This document shows positions 1-15,100 of a stretch of DNA of 64,000 nt, piece after piece. The position numbers were made by a program, and so were the translations under genes. Each line of letters begins with the position of its first letter. Position 1 is the first letter of the stretch. Below the pieces are notes generated by a model. That model saw only the letters and a list, made by a program, of their open reading frames with translations. It was not told the origin of the DNA and did not search any database. Origin of the DNA: Mactra quadrangularis (Eukaryota; Mollusca; Bivalvia; Venerida; Mactridae); assembly GCA_025267735.1 (NCBI GenBank), contig CM046299.1, forward strand, positions 25,198,468 to 25,262,467. Direction: 5' to 3'.

Positions 1-123
1 CATGGGGTTCTGGTGAACCCAATAATTACCAGAATACTGAAGACTGTGCTGAGATATGGGACAACCTTTTAAATGACAAGAACTGCGATTATCTCCTGCA
101 ATTTGTCTGTGAACGACCAAAAG
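1..123 (+). CDS. CTLD-A, terminal exon (EPN motif)
   Basis: This is the last exon of a C-type lectin-like domain; its earlier exons lie upstream of the window. The frame opens at the third base and reads WGSGEPNNYQNTEDCAEIW, then a stretch with LNDKNC and ending FVCERPK. EPN is the Ca2+-site-2 tripeptide linked to mannose-type binding. The ND of LNDKNC stands where the WND motif normally sits, and both closing cysteines are present. Calcium-dependent mannose/GlcNAc-type binding is therefore plausible by family knowledge, but the rest of the fold is not visible. The exon ends in phase 1 at a GTAAGC donor and joins CTLD-B at 7289. Confidence 0.85.
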
Positions 124-3100
124 GTAAGCTACCGATACACGCTCATTGTCCCTAAAATTTGACCCTGATCTGACATTTCACATTTGCATCTAATAATTAT
201 CTACACATATCCTGACGAAAATCAGTACCACGCATATTCTACGCCATTTGATTGACACTCATTGTTCGCTTAAATATGTTTTGAAAATTAATACCTGTCT
301 CACAATTGTTGCGTACATGTAATATTTTTTTCGTATAATAATTTGTTCAAAATGTTTTAATGGACGTTTCCAATTTTACCAGCATATTTGATAAAGGAAT
401 TCGGTTGCATTTGTCCAACAAGTATGGAGGGGACAAAATACGAGGAGCAAATGTTCTTGCGCTAATGTACTGATATTCCGATAAAAAGGTCATCCAGAAA
501 GTGGCAAAATTCTTACTACTATAAAACATGAAGTATCAGAAGTATCGGTGCAGAGTGAAACGATATCTTTCAGGATACGCAGTGTATAGTTTAGAAAATA
601 TCAACCTCTTCAACCAAATGCTTTAGGGTAAAATGTGGACTTAATAGACAATAAAGACATGATTATATAAATATCATTTAAAGTTGATACAAATATTGTA
701 CACGTTACAAATGCGTCTAACACGCTGTAGACATATGTTCTAAAACAGATCTTTTTTGGACCAAATCTCGAAAAACCTTCTTCCCCCAAACTACACATAT
801 CTAGTCTGTTAGTGTGTATTCATAAGGACAAAACTTCTTTTTTAAACCCGTAGCTATAGCTATATAATAATTATAATATACCAGTGTATCATGAAAATAT
901 ATACAAAAAATAATTATAATGTAAGAATATTTGTGAAGTATATATTTCCTCATTCACCAAAGTAAATTTTCTCTTTAAATTTATGTTTTGTAGGTCTACT
1001 ATTTATTTCATTTGCCTCATTTTAATGTTATTTTGATATATTATAGTAATGTATTGCTTTTATTGTTGACAAAAATGTCCCTAAAAATTTCCTCTGTTTG
1101 TACATATCATTTCAAATATTGAAACAAGGGACAACAAAATTGTTTTTGTCGCAATGTCCTCTATAGCCACTTTCCCTAAAAAACAAAAGTTAACGCCTTT
1201 CAATGCCAGTTGAAAAAAATATAAACAAATATATGTCAATAGATGCAGGTTTTTTTTATTATATTAAAGCCAAACCGATTAAGTAAAAAACTTCCAACTT
1301 CCAGCTTACAACTTGACTACCATCTTCTTAAACTATCAAACTTGTATGGAAATTAGTTTGGAAGCAGGAAGATAGTGTTCTGATTATGACAATATCGGTG
1401 CAAATTTGCTTAAAACTATAAATGATTGTGTTTCATGTAGTAAATATCTACCCTGTGTTTCAAGATATAGACACTTTTAGTGCATTTTTTGTGGCATTTA
1501 TTGTTTATTACTTGTAGCATATAGGCCAGTTTGTCTTAAAATAATAATTATTATTTTTGACACAACTATAGACACCGAATGGTTTCTTTAAATCATGGAA
1601 AAAAATAAACCAACATTTGTAAACTAGTACCTTTGGAGTATTATACTCTTACTTGTAAATATTGTTAGTTAAGTCAAGTGCATGTTTCCTTTAAAGCAAC
1701 AAAAAGTCTGTCTTAAAACTTTTGTTCAATGGCGTCTTATATCAAATTAACTACGATAAAGTAGAGTACTCTTTGATGAAATTGTCCACAGTTCACTCAG
1801 TCTGCATATAAAAGTCTTATAGTCTATGCCACTTACATGAAATAACTTATATAATTAAATAAGATCATTTAGAACATCAAGAGTGGATGCAGCTAGTGTT
1901 TAAATGGATTGCTGCAATCATGTGTAACATTATATATAAATTTAAGATCACATGTATAATGACTGTATCATGTATTCCATGCATGCATATTAAAATCACG
2001 TGTATATTGATATCATGTATTCCATGCATGCATGTTAAGATCACGTGTATTATGATTTTATCATGTATTCAATGCATGTATTTAAGTACCTTATCATCCC
2101 CTCATTGTAGTTATCAATCGTAAAACTAAATTCTTGTATGACGATACCACGGTATTGACTTAATCGTATATTTATGTAGTAAAACAATGTCCACCATTTT
2201 GAATAACCAAAATGGTTGAATCAACTGCCTATGCTGAAATTCAAAAAGCTCCTCAGGTTTCCCAAGACCACTCAAATTAAGAATCGTTTTGAAAAATGTT
2301 GAAAAAAGCTGAATCACTTTTTAATAATTTGCTGACACATAATGCTTTTGTTTTGTCTTTTGTCTTTTATGGACAGTATATTTGATATTTATTTATTCAG
2401 GAGACAGCCGACACGGTGCTAAACCAAAGCACTATATATTTTTAAGTAAAAAGCAAAAAAGAAAAATTTTTCATCCAAATGGACGTTTCAATACATATAT
2501 TTTAACTCTACCGGTTTCATTATTATATAAGGGTCAATTACAATATATTTATAAATATATATGCCACTCTATGGGAATGCAGTTGTAAAGAAACTTGTCA
2601 ATATTTGAACTTGGTTAAAACTGCCAATAAGAAAGTATAAAATCTTACATGTATATACACATGTTTACGTGTCTTCGGTTAGAGACCTTGTCGTACTTTT
2701 GAATATAACCCCATCAAAACATGTAAATGTAAGAACGTACTCGAGTTTTGCCATGATTCATCGAAATAATTATAAAAATTTAGGATTGTAATGTTTTAAA
2801 AATCAACATACGTGATATAATGCACATATGAAACACGCCCTAGATTTCAGTAAATTTACGGTACAAAACGTGAACAATCTCTAGTCCAAAGCAAATTAAA
2901 AAATCCGCTCCAACTGTGGCAATACCACGTGACCATGACATCATAAATGCCCGAAAAGAAAAGAAAAGTGAAGTGAAAATGCTGCCCCGGCTCAAAGTTT
3001 TAAAAAGCTGTAAGTATTTTAGTTATTGTTAGATTAACACGATACCTACTCAAAGCTAACCAAAAATGCACACTATCTGCTGCGCATCACTTGTCCGATG

Positions 3101-6100
3101 CTAACTTACAAACTTTCTTTTCAAAGGACGATAACTTGTTCTGATACCAAAGGAATATTTTTCCTCCTGGCATTGGGTATACACTGTTTTGCTTATCTAA
3201 GAGTAGGTATCTTGTAAGTGTGACAAGAATAAAAAGACTTAATGCTCTTTTAACTTTGAGTTGAGGCTGATTTTTAACTGTTTTAGCAAGATTGTGAAAC
3301 AGGCTAAGCTATAAGCGGCATTTCAGAACTGCGATATTGAGTAGTGGTCCATTTTTCCGCATGCCAGCAAATAGTTCAATATTAAAAACTCGATATATAA
3401 CTGCCTTAATATTGCATTCACACATGTTTCATAAAATTCATTGTGACATCAAATCTCTTCAATTTTGTGAACAATTAAACTATGTTAGAAAAGTAATAAC
3501 ACGACTGGTTACCGCGAATGTACACGCGTGTACAACGATTTCATTCATGAAAAATTATGAATGAAAATATTTTACTCGGCCCAATATCAAGCACTGTAGT
3601 CACGTAATTTACAATATTCAATAAACCTGATAAGACTCGATAAACGCTTTACTTTGAATTTGTAAGAACGGTTAAATTTCTCAATAATGTAAACAGTGGA
3701 GTAAATGGTTTATTTCTGTGTAAAAAAATAAACAAATATTGAATGACACAATATGCTAGTTGTGAAGTAGTATTTTCGCCGTGCAAATTCGAATATGTCA
3801 GTATAAGTTCATTGCTACTGTTCTTCGCAGTGAAACTTCGAATATTCGTAACATTTTAATTAATGTGCATAATCTTAATAATCATTTCAGTGAAGTAAAT
3901 TGGTATTTCTTTCCAAAATTTTTTACAAATATTGTATAACGAGTTAGTAATTCGAATATTTCCTACGTTGAGATCTGCTGTGACCCCTTGCTGTGATAAT
4001 TCGATTATGCGTAATATTGTAACAAGCTCACCCCGGACGACTGTGGACGCGTGTATAGATCTACGCACGATGTATCGTTTAGATCTATACCGCCGGAGTC
4101 GATCTACGCCAGTGGAGGTTTCTCCGAGGTGAACTGGTTGGTATCGGGGTTGAGAGGCCTGTCGAGTGGTTCTCTTACATCTGCGATTCAATTGGTAGCG
4201 TAAACGAATGAAGTTCACCCGATGCTCTCGTCAACACTGTCTGTGTACCAGGTACATAAAGGTGAACACAAAGACTACTCGTTGGTAAAGTTTGCTCATA
4301 ACAAAATGGATCAAAACTTGCGTTTAAACTGGATTAAAACATTAACATTCAGTAAAAGTGTTCGAAATTAACTAATTCACATATAGGATTAGGATTTAAC
4401 ATCGAAGGATACAAATTAACTGGAATGTTGAGGATCCAAAATGCGAACGTCGCGAAAACTGGTTACGAAACATACTGGATAAACAAACATTGATTTGAGC
4501 TTAGAATCCTAGTTCATAACCTACATATATGCGCTAATGTGTTCTGTGTGTTGCCCAGAACACTAGTCATTGTGTGCTTTATGACTAGAAACATGCATCA
4601 TGCTCACTAAACAGGAAACATGGTCATGGAACGCAGAAAATGTAAACATGAATTACAAGGTAACTTCTCTTTTTAAATTGTGTTTTTTTTGTGTATTAAA
4701 CCCCGGCCCGTTTCAATATTAGCTGGGGAGGGGGGGGGGGGGGCTATTGCATTTACTTGTACGTAGTAATTCACCGGAACAAGAAATACCAGTATTAGAA
4801 TTTTCGAAAATGTTTTACTGTGTATTCACAGCGTATCCAAACCGTCAAAAGTAAATATTTATAGAAGACAAGACTTAACATGCCCTGGTAATATGTAAGA
4901 CCATTGAGTCTATTTTAAGAATTCCAGGAATTAGCGCGCTTTGTTTACGATTGGAGTAAATGAATTGAAATAATATCCCTCAACGTTTTAAGCCGCGCCA
5001 AGTCTATTTAGAGAATATCGGGATTTGCATGACACGTGAATGATACGTAACATTTAGACCTTTTTTGAATCATTTTATGGAACCTTCTGGGCTGATGAAA
5101 GTACATCGAATAAACAGGTGTAGTCAAGGATTTGTTTGGACCACGAACATAAAACAGCATTATTATGGTAGACTCTAGAACTGTTCCTGTCTATTTGACA
5201 TATAGAGACTAACTCCAATATTTGAGCAAACCGAACTATTCCGATATGGATAAAAAGGGTGTTAAGCTAACAGCTATGTTTATGAAGGGCATGACTTAAA
5301 CCTGTCTCAGTGGATAATAGTTACGCCTCTCGGCTGATTGGATACAGATAATCTTCTCCCGTATAAATACATTCGCCCGTTAGTAGATAAGATATGTTTG
5401 CATTTTTTCAACAAGAAGGAGTTTTAAAAAAGAAAACACATTCTATTATTAGCTGTGCATATTTTCTGGTTTGTTTTGCAACTTTATTGAAACTTCATTA
5501 ATTCATGCAATAATAATGGTATTTTCTGGTAATACACGCAGATAAATGACAAAAAATGCGCGGAAGAGTTCATACGTGCATCCCTATTTTGACTGTCCGA
5601 CGTCCACTTTTTCATCATGTGACCTCAAATGCATCGTTCTGATTGGCTTACAACAACCGGTGTCAACACGAAAATCCTCAAATCTTGATAATTGTACTTA
5701 TCGCTGCCGATGCAGCTATAATAACCTTAACATTAACCCCATAGCCCTGTTTGATTAGAGGGACAAAAAGATTAATGCAAAGTATTAAATACCGCCGGGT
5801 AATGGTAACATTATGAGTACATACATTAAGAGAGAAAACAAAGATAGATAAAGCAAAAAGAGTACACAATTATGTACTCTAAGGTATAATACAGAACATG
5901 AGAGTAGTTCAGCATGCAGTTACAGTATCAAAACTTACTAAAGACAAGTACAAATAATTTATAACTTTTACATCATGCATTTTGTGCTTCGTTTCGGATA
6001 AACCTGATCCAAATACCTAGCTGGAGTAATCGCTTAAAAATTTACCACAGGCCTGCAGCAAATCTGTTCACAAAGACGTGCGTGAAATATATCAGTATGT

Positions 6101-9100
6101 GTGGTTTTTAGCATGAACCTCAATTTTGGGGAACATCTATTTTGCATTGTATTAAGAAATGAATTAATGAAAATAATGCACTTAAAATGCCCATCAGAGG
6201 CAGAATTTTTATTGCAGTACTATGAAATCAAAAATCATAACAATTTATTAGCTTTGTCAGCATTTGTAAATAAAAAAAGGAGGACGCAAGTAAAAGTAAT
6301 TATGAACTGCTTCTACCATCAGATTCTGACGACTCCAATGTGTAAATAAGTGATCGTATTTTAAGTTCATGAAATTTTGTCTTTTATCGGGGGCTACTGT
6401 CCCCGAACACCTGCTTTTTCATGGTCATCGCCAATTCTGGATTTTTGGATTTGCGGTGGTAAATATGCTAGTTAAAATCACAAACAAAATATGAGTTAAT
6501 TCTATCCGATAGTTATTTAGATATTTCATTGGTTCTCTACCTCATGCTGTTGTGGTTTTTTTTTCAAAAATGTATCGGCTGATCCAACAATAGTTATCGA
6601 CTTCATTTATGATAATTTCTACAGCTTGCCTTAAAAGTAACTCATAGTAGCGGATCAGTTCTGTTCAGTTTATAATAGCTATGAAAGTAAGATTACAAAA
6701 ACAAGAATTGTTTTAAATTTCTTTTTTCCACTTTTGAATCATCTAGCTTGTGAATAATGATTTTAATTTTTCCTTCAAGTGTTCAACATGATTTTGATAT
6801 TTTACTTGAAGTACAATATTTTGTTATTATAGACAGGATGTATGAAAGAATTGTGTTGACATTACTGGAAATCATTATTTCTATTGAATGAAGAAATAAG
6901 ACTTTTCACAGCTCTTCATCGACTAGTAATTATACAAGTCCATTGATCAGTGAGTTACTAGAAAATGTATGCCAATCTTTCTTAAAAAGCTCTTAATCAT
7001 CAGATTTGATTTATACCTAAATTAATGACTTGTTATACGTGAGACCAAATTAAAGCTTGAACTATTGATGGTTGTTTGAGCCTTCAACACATTCTTGCTT
7101 TAGTGCTTTTCAGCACTTTGATTCTTCTTGAAACCGTAGCATTTGTGATGTCATAGTCACGAGGTTTTCCTTTCTAGGGACTGTGAGTAGTTTGACTGAC
7201 CGTTATTATATGACCTATACAATGTGTTTCTACGGCGTTTAACTCAATAAAAATATTTCAATGGATTTTATTTGTTTGTCTTTTGTAGATTTACCAATGA
7301 CATGTGACGTAGATGATGGATGGAATCACGTGACTCCAGATAAATGTTACAAGGCGTTCTCTGCTCAGATGTCAAAAACTGATGCAATGTAAGAGATTTT
7401 AAACAGCTTTATTTTAATGCTCTAAACCAAGCTCTCCACAGTGATTATTTTCCTTTATAAATACAATAAACACTGCCACCAAGCACCACATTAAGTAAAT
7501 TCGTCGCTCAGAGAGCCGGTGTTTTCTTCTTTAACATTTCTATATTGTCTATGAATTGAGTCTTCTTGCAGTAAATTGTGATATTCATATTATAAATAAT
7601 ACTCTTCATTAATAATTTGTTTATAATATTTGTAGAAATAACGAAATAACTTTTCACACGAGACGCATTGGCATCACATGTTACAACTAGCGTCACGTGA
7701 TTTTTTTGTGAGCAGTGGTTAAGCAGCAAAGCGTGATTCAAAAACTGTAAGACAGCCTCTAACCATGAATGCATCAACTGACATATAATGAACTGAAGCC
7801 GCCGTCTTGTTATAAAATGGGCGTAACTAATAATTCTGCACTTGAATAATTCAGTTAATTATTAATTGTTCTACGAATGTAGGCTGCAATGAAAATGTGA
7901 CAATTATTGAATATAGATAATTAAATTTTATCATACATGGTGTGGTTCCAGTATAGACTAAAATTCTCAGCTGTTTTCCATTCATTAACTTTCCGTCATA
8001 AACAATATAACAGCCTTTGTGGTATCAACAATTAATGGTACGATGTTTGTTTAGTTTTTGTAATCAGATATAATACTATTCTTTTGAACTTTGAGCTATT
8101 TCTATCATCTAATAATGTTCATAAATTATAAGTTATATGCCCGTTATAAATGATGTACGACTTTTAATTGATACAGAAGCAACATGTGGTACCTTAAGTA
8201 TCGATAATGAATTTTAATATTTCTTGTATGAGACAAATTATAACTAGTTTATGCAATTTCTGATCTAAGTCTTAGAGAGAAAAGGTTACATCATAAGTAT
8301 GTCTATTAACAACGCTGAATAGTTTAAACAGAACTGAATCTATATATTATTAATTTGTACGGTAAAGTTAATCAACATTCACAAACGATAATAATGTAGT
8401 TCTATGATTAGACAAAATTTAAGCCGCAAAATATATATGCACATAATCGTAGTGCTAAGATGTAAAGATTTACAGAAGTGAGTGTCGCTAAATTATTAGA
8501 CAATGCCTTTTTTCAGCGTAGCTCTCTAAGCTGACTTTCTGAATATACATGTACCTTTTATTAGATTTCGTTCTATTGAACAAATGCAAAATTTCGTAAG
8601 GGAGGGTGGGAGGACATCTTTAAATCGGTTTAAAATAGCAAAAGTATGCCAAAAGAACTGAAGAAATAAAAAAGAAAGATAAATGACAGCGATAATAATC
8701 AATGGATTTTTAGGCATATCAATGAAAAACCGAAAATGAAATGTGATCCTAAGTAAATAATCTTCTGAATAATTTGAACAAACTTTCTGTGAATGCAATA
8801 ATAGATTGCACATGATGCAGATATTTCATTTATTCACTTTGACATATCATGTTTTCAACTAATTCAACGACATTTGTATTTTTAAAGACATTCATTGCAA
8901 TACATAATACAGATTTGATAGATATTGATTTATATATCAACACAATCTAATATGAAACAGACAATTGTGCATTATATTCAAATTCAGAAGTATCATTATG
9001 TCTTAATGTCTATAAATAAAATACTGCATTTACAATCATTTGACACACATTAAGTACAACAATGAGAGTGTCTAAAATACTCCTGGTCCAAGTGAAATTA

Positions 9101-12100
9101 GAACAGTTTTCATAGGCGAATCCAGGAGGGGTGGGGTTCAGTAATTCCAAAATGTACCTGTTAATGAGTGTATTTTTTGACTCCAAGTCATTTTTAAGTA
9201 GTATAAAGCAATTTTTTCGGGGCTTAACTTAATATTTAATGGTTATGCTGTTTTAATTATAAATGGGACGTTATTCTGCAAAATGTGTAAAATGTGGTTG
9301 AGGCTCGAAAGTTCGGACCCCCTTTGAAAAAATCCTGGATCCTCCTTTGCTTTTGTTTGGCTAGATATTGTTGTATGCACTCACCACAGAAAAAATTGAA
9401 GTCTTTGCTGTTGAGAATGCACCAGACTGTATGTTTGAATCTTTGTAAGGGATGTTAGGGGCAATGCCAATCTCTAATGATCTATTGAGCCAACTTTATT
9501 CAATATGCTTCTTTTTACTTATGAGTTTGATATGAATTTCTTAACTGATTTACTTTGGATTCACACCATTAATTTTTTAAATTCACATTCATTTGTTTCC
9601 CTTTTTTTGAAGAAATGTATGTAAAGGAGAAGACGGTGAGTTATTGACTATACAAGATGAAGATACTCAACATAAGATTTCTGACTTTTTAGACAATGCA
9701 AATAAACTTTCAGTATGGCTTCCATACACTGCAGAGAACGTAAGTAAAATATATTAAAGAAACTTTTTTACTGTAAACGTGCATTTACGCATAGGCGGAT
9801 CCATTTGGGGTCAGGGGGTTCGTACCCCCTGGAAATTTCAAATATTTGCTTGTTCTTTAGAGTATTGTTTCAACTGTAAGCCACTCTTAAGAAGAAAAGA
9901 ACAATTTTCTCGTGCTTATCTTCATGTTAACATAGATCTAATGGTTACGTAGTTTTTATTATTAATATGACACTTTATTTAGATACAGATGCAACAGAAA
10001 CACTAGTCCTATCTCTGGTCATGTCCCGCATCGATTACTGCAATCTGATATTGTATGGAATTTCAAAATGTGATCTTAGCAAATTTCAGCGAAAGTGTGC
10101 CAAACTAGTATTAAGGCTAAAAATTAGACAGTTTAAAAGATGCTTTGTACTCACTGCACTGGTTACCAGTTAAAGCAAGAATCAACTTTAAAATATGGTC
10201 TTTTATGTTCAACTGTTTTCTGGAAGTGCATCTGCATATCTGACTGAAATTCTGCAAAAGCCTGTACAAAGCAGATCTGGTCTTAGATCTGCAAAATCCA
10301 AAGACCTGGATTTTTTGGTACCAATATATAAGAAAAGAAAAACATTCAGTGACAGAAGCTTTAGGACAATCGACCCAATGCTAGGGGATAAGCTACTAGA
10401 TGGTTTTAAATTATCATTTACTTAGGATGTATAAAAAAAGAGTTGAAAATCACTATGCTAAACATACTAAGTGATTGAGCGCATTCTTTATGTCATGAGA
10501 ATAGGATTGCCTTGCTCTCTGTCATTTAAACTTTGTTTCATATGACTGCATTACAGCTTAATTAACCTTTGTCCCTCAAAGGTGATGTTTCGACACCTTT
10601 AGGGAAATGACTGGTTAACAATGGGTATGTCACACTTTTCAGGACATGTCCGGTTAACAGTAGCATCATGTTATACTGTTCAGGACATCAACTTATATTA
10701 GCCGATAAAAAATGTAAACTTAGTGATACAAATGTAAAATCAAGTCGAATCATGAACTGTGAATGATGAATGCCCAAAAAATATATGAAATATAAAAATT
10801 CACTATAAAACAATACAAAAAATACACTTACAATCTATATTACATCATGATAAATTTAATTTTGTTTGTGTTATTGTATAGCATGATGTATTTATGGTGG
10901 ATGGTTTTAACTTATTTATTTTTATAATTTATCTTCTTGCACAACGCCATTGAATATGTTAAATAGAAATAGCCATTTAATCAAATGAAAACAAAAGTTT
11001 ATTCTGCAAACAATAGGTATAACAATAGGTGATTTGGCTTGAAATTTGGACCCCCTATAAATTTTGACCCCCCCCTCCCTGAGAAAAAATTCCTGGACCC
11101 GCCCCTTTTGTCTTCGGCTTTCATTTTATATCTAAAAAAGACACATATATAGATGACACCGGGTCCTAAGATAAAATTTAGTTTGTTTCAGACGCAATCA
11201 TTTGATGAGGATTATATCATATCGCAGCAGAGCTAAATATTAAGAAACGCCCATAATTATGTATGTATCATTATTGTATTCAATTAGAGAAGCATATTAT
11301 GAGTTGATGAATAAAATATGTGAAGTCTCCACAGTCGTGTTAGTAAGCGTGTACAGCGAACAGCACTCAAGTTTAAACAACATAAAGTGGTTCATACTGG
11401 CAACATCTTTCGATGCATATGTGAATTTAGCTTTCCCTAGAAGGCTTATAATAATCAACATATCAAGTATAGATCTCTATTAGCGTCATTTGTTTAATCT
11501 TAACCTTAATGCTTCTGTTAAAGATATTTGATGTGTATGAAATTGAATTATTAAACAAATATTGAAAGAGGCTACTGAAAATCTTTTTGATTGGGTAAAT
11601 CTTCCATTCAAAAATCCACGATGTATTTACTGGTTAACACAGTGAGTTTTCCAGTCCGTTCAGTGCTTTGTTATACATGTTTTGTGTTGGTATCTTTCTG
11701 TCCAAGTCCAATGTTTTTTTTTCAAGTTTTGATTAACTTATTGTGTAATTGAACCTTCCAAATTTTGACGTGGATCTATATAAACATGTAAGCAATGTAA
11801 TGACCTAAGCATATTGAGTACTATGCTCAAACTGTCGACAGTTTTTGACAATCTTTGTATTTTAAATAACGATAGGACACATAATGCTTGATATACCAAT
11901 GGTCAAGGTTGTAAGACGTACTTCACTAACTGCGCTAGCCGGCCGGATAATGCATCAATATGAAGTTTGTTTAATATGAAGTGATTGTTGCAATTGAAAT
12001 AGCAATTGTTTTAGAAATATAACAACTAACAATAATGCTTCTCTTTCACATTTGTATTGTTGCGAACTGTTCTTTGGTGCAGTCTATGTATATTGTTGCG

Positions 12101-15100
12101 AACTTTTTTTGCTGCAATCTATGTACATGTAGATGAGGATCGCCAATTGCGTAGTTGGAATTATTGATTACTCGGTTTGACTATGACTCCCGTTCATTAT
12201 CATCTTTAAGGAAAAGGATAAGAGTGATAATTGTCACTGCATACATGTATTACCACTGTAGCCAAGTTATGAAGCACATTGTTGAACACATACTAACTTT
12301 ACATTATATACTTTGATTTTATTTCATTAAAATCGGACTACGTTGAGCATATGATACTCTTTCTTTTCAGTTGACTTAATAGAGTTTTTGCACACTTTGC
12401 ACACTTACATCAATTTCAGACTTGAATCAACAAATACAGTTCGATTTTTCCTCATATCTTAATATTATAAAATTCTAAATGGCAGCCTGCTTCTTCACTC
12501 ATTCAGGACTTTAGCAATCGCAGTGTTCCTTAAGGCCAAGCGAATTGTACCATTCTCACACTACACAGAGATTTCCTTAAGTTACAATATAATTTCTTTG
12601 AACAGCTAGTATGCACATATTTCTTTGCCTCTATGGTCGATAGGCTGATCATGCCGAAATCAAAGCGCTACAATCTCTCATTGTCAGGGTGTAATTGGTT
12701 TGACTTTAACTTCTCTTTTAAATGATGTAAGATGTGTGGTTGTTTGCGACAAACCCTGTCACTCAAACTGAGTTCGGCTACTATGTACTAAACATGAAAT
12801 ATTAGAAGGGAATGTTATCTCAGATAATTTTACAGTCCGTTCTCAACATTGAATTTGACACTTGGTCAAATAACGAAAAAAATACCATACATTATTTGAA
12901 TACTCATGGACATACCATGACAACTGACGAGTTTGTTTGTTTGTTTTGTCTCTTTGTTTTCAGTGCATGAACACTATGTTTTTGGCATATTTTTAGTTCA
13001 CATAATTATTTAATAGACCAACGCAAAGACAAAAAGACAAAATAAACTTAGAATCGAACAACACTCGTGAGGTTACAATTAGTTGATAATAGTTGAAATA
13101 TCAAATGACGATATCCTTGTAAAAATAACATGTTTGTGTTACTGCACTTATTGTCAAATAAAAAATTATATAAAAAAGTGCTTCAAATCATCCCTGCGGT
13201 CATTGCCTACGTGTTTTTGGCCAGAAGAATACAAAAAAATGGCATTTAAGTTCATTTCAAGTTAAAGGCTTGTGATCTAGCATTTCTTTTTACTTTAAAA
13301 CTTTCTATCAAGCATCTTTAGATTCTTCGAGATTTTTGCATGGATTTAAAAAGAAAGGAAATGTTTAAATAAAAGTCCATAAAACACGAAACTCATTTGT
13401 TTTCCTCAATTTGGTTTAAGTATTGTGTAGGCATTTTGCCCACTTTAAATACGTCTTTTTCGTACAATTTGATAAAAGAAATGCTCACTAGTATCATTTA
13501 AGACAGTTTTTAATAGGACAAGAGAAAATCTTTGTCTCTTGCAATGACGATATTTAAGCTATTTACATATGATTTTACGAAAATTAATTATCATGAGCCT
13601 GTGAAGATGTAACAGAAGCCCTTACAATTATCAAGTTGTGGACATCACTATGATACCCTGATATAGTCAATGATACATATGCAGCTTTAAAATTATATCT
13701 CTGGTGAGATATTTCTCAACCAGTGTTAAATAAAGATTTTTATTTATAAAATACAAAAACAGCATAAGTTTCCCTATTTGCAATAGTCATCTATAATTTC
13801 AGGTAAGGTTAGTTAGCTGTGTGCTCTACAGCGCTTTGCACGTTTGGGAATAAGCCTTTTTACAGTAACTTTGATTCATTTGCTCAGCTCCTTGGTTGTA
13901 CGGTTGTGGCAGGGTTTTTGAGAATTTTGAAGGTTTCTATGTATAGAAAGGTTTGACCTTTCATTTTCTTTTATATCTGTCGTGTTCTTGCTAGTATGAC
14001 TTCAAGTGCTCTGATCTCTGTATGGTAATTAAGTACATGTACTTGCTTTATACCTCGGGAATGCTATCAGCTATTAGTTTTATGTGTGTGTGTTTAAGCA
14101 CGCAAGTTTGTCAAATGAAGGGTAGATTGAAGTTTAGATAAAATATTATTTTTTCTTGCATGATACAGTGAGTGCAAGTATGATAATATTGCTTCCTCGA
14201 TTACCCCCTTTCCCACAGAATCAGTTATTTTTTCACTTTTGATTTCAAGGCTGTTCATGATTTCGTTATTTGTCATTTAAGCAACTTAAATTTAAAAAAT
14301 ATAAGTTATCTCGGGTTTTATTTTTTGAATGTGTGAAGTGGCAATGTGCTTTAGCGATGCTGTGAATATTTTGATATGTATCTTTGTATTCGGTACAATA
14401 ATCAATAGTATGATACAATGATTTTTGCATACACTTCTCTATGCATGACATATATTGTAGGCTACAGCAGAATGGAAAGACGAGAAAACCAAAGTTACTG
14501 CTGATTGGTGGAGTTTGAACTCCAGAGATTCATCATTGTAAGTTAAAACATATTTTATCTATGCTTTTATTAACATTTAATAAAACATTTGATAAAACAG
14601 CATATTTGAACAGCATGACTAAAATGAACAAGCTATGAGAAGACGCTTTTGAAATTTGATGACATTTAAGAAAGTTGTTACGAAAATTGTTTGACAAGTT
14701 ATCATAATTAGAATTACCAGTTTGTAAAATGGTTTTGTCTGTCCTTAACCATCGTTAATAACAACCGTAAACAATGCAAAATCCAGTCACAAAATGATTA
14801 CCAAACATCATTAAAATTGCTTTGTAATATATATAATAGTGAATTGACAAAAATTTATACCATGACAGCTTGACATTTGGAATAGTTTATATTTGTCAAG
14901 CTTACTTTCCTTTGTGGTTACCATGGGAACGTAAAGCATTGATGGCATGTTGTTTAATTCGGTCAAGACAAATTCTGTCTCACTTACACTTCTTACCTGA
15001 TCACTTTACAAATTCTCGCTAAACTTTCCTATTTCTCGGTTATGACTCCTAGCATGTGGTTAGTAATTTATTCCAGGTAAATTAATTCAGGTTTGTAAAC

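Larger units (their letters stand above)
124..7288 (+). other. Large intron between CTLD-A and CTLD-B
   Basis: This 7.2-kb non-coding stretch contains a tandem repeat (1944-2085), a small fold-back (3038-3216), a G-run (4730-4743) and a SINE tail (7183-7252) just before the next exon. The part at 3950-4260 is visibly richer in CpG than its surroundings but matches nothing I recognise. Open frames here are short, lack domains and sit in AT-rich sequence. I see no exon that would add to the lectin gene. Confidence 0.6.
9740..14460 (+). other. CTLD-B intron 2
   Basis: This 4.7-kb intron carries the nested repeat at 9792-11106 with its LINE remnant and a short duplication at 12057-12128. From about 12130 to 14460 I see only AT-rich sequence with no coding signature. 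Confidence 0.6.

Noticed and set aside
3856..4218. 120-codon minus-strand open frame in a CpG-richer patch
   Set aside because: Arg/Ile-rich with no domain, no splice support, and a plus-strand open frame overlaps it; likely an effect of local base composition.
5340..5400. TATA-like GTATAAATAC with an upstream ATTGG, as a promoter
   Set aside because: No start codon or signal-peptide exon follows; the next exon of the gene continues a domain in mid-chain.
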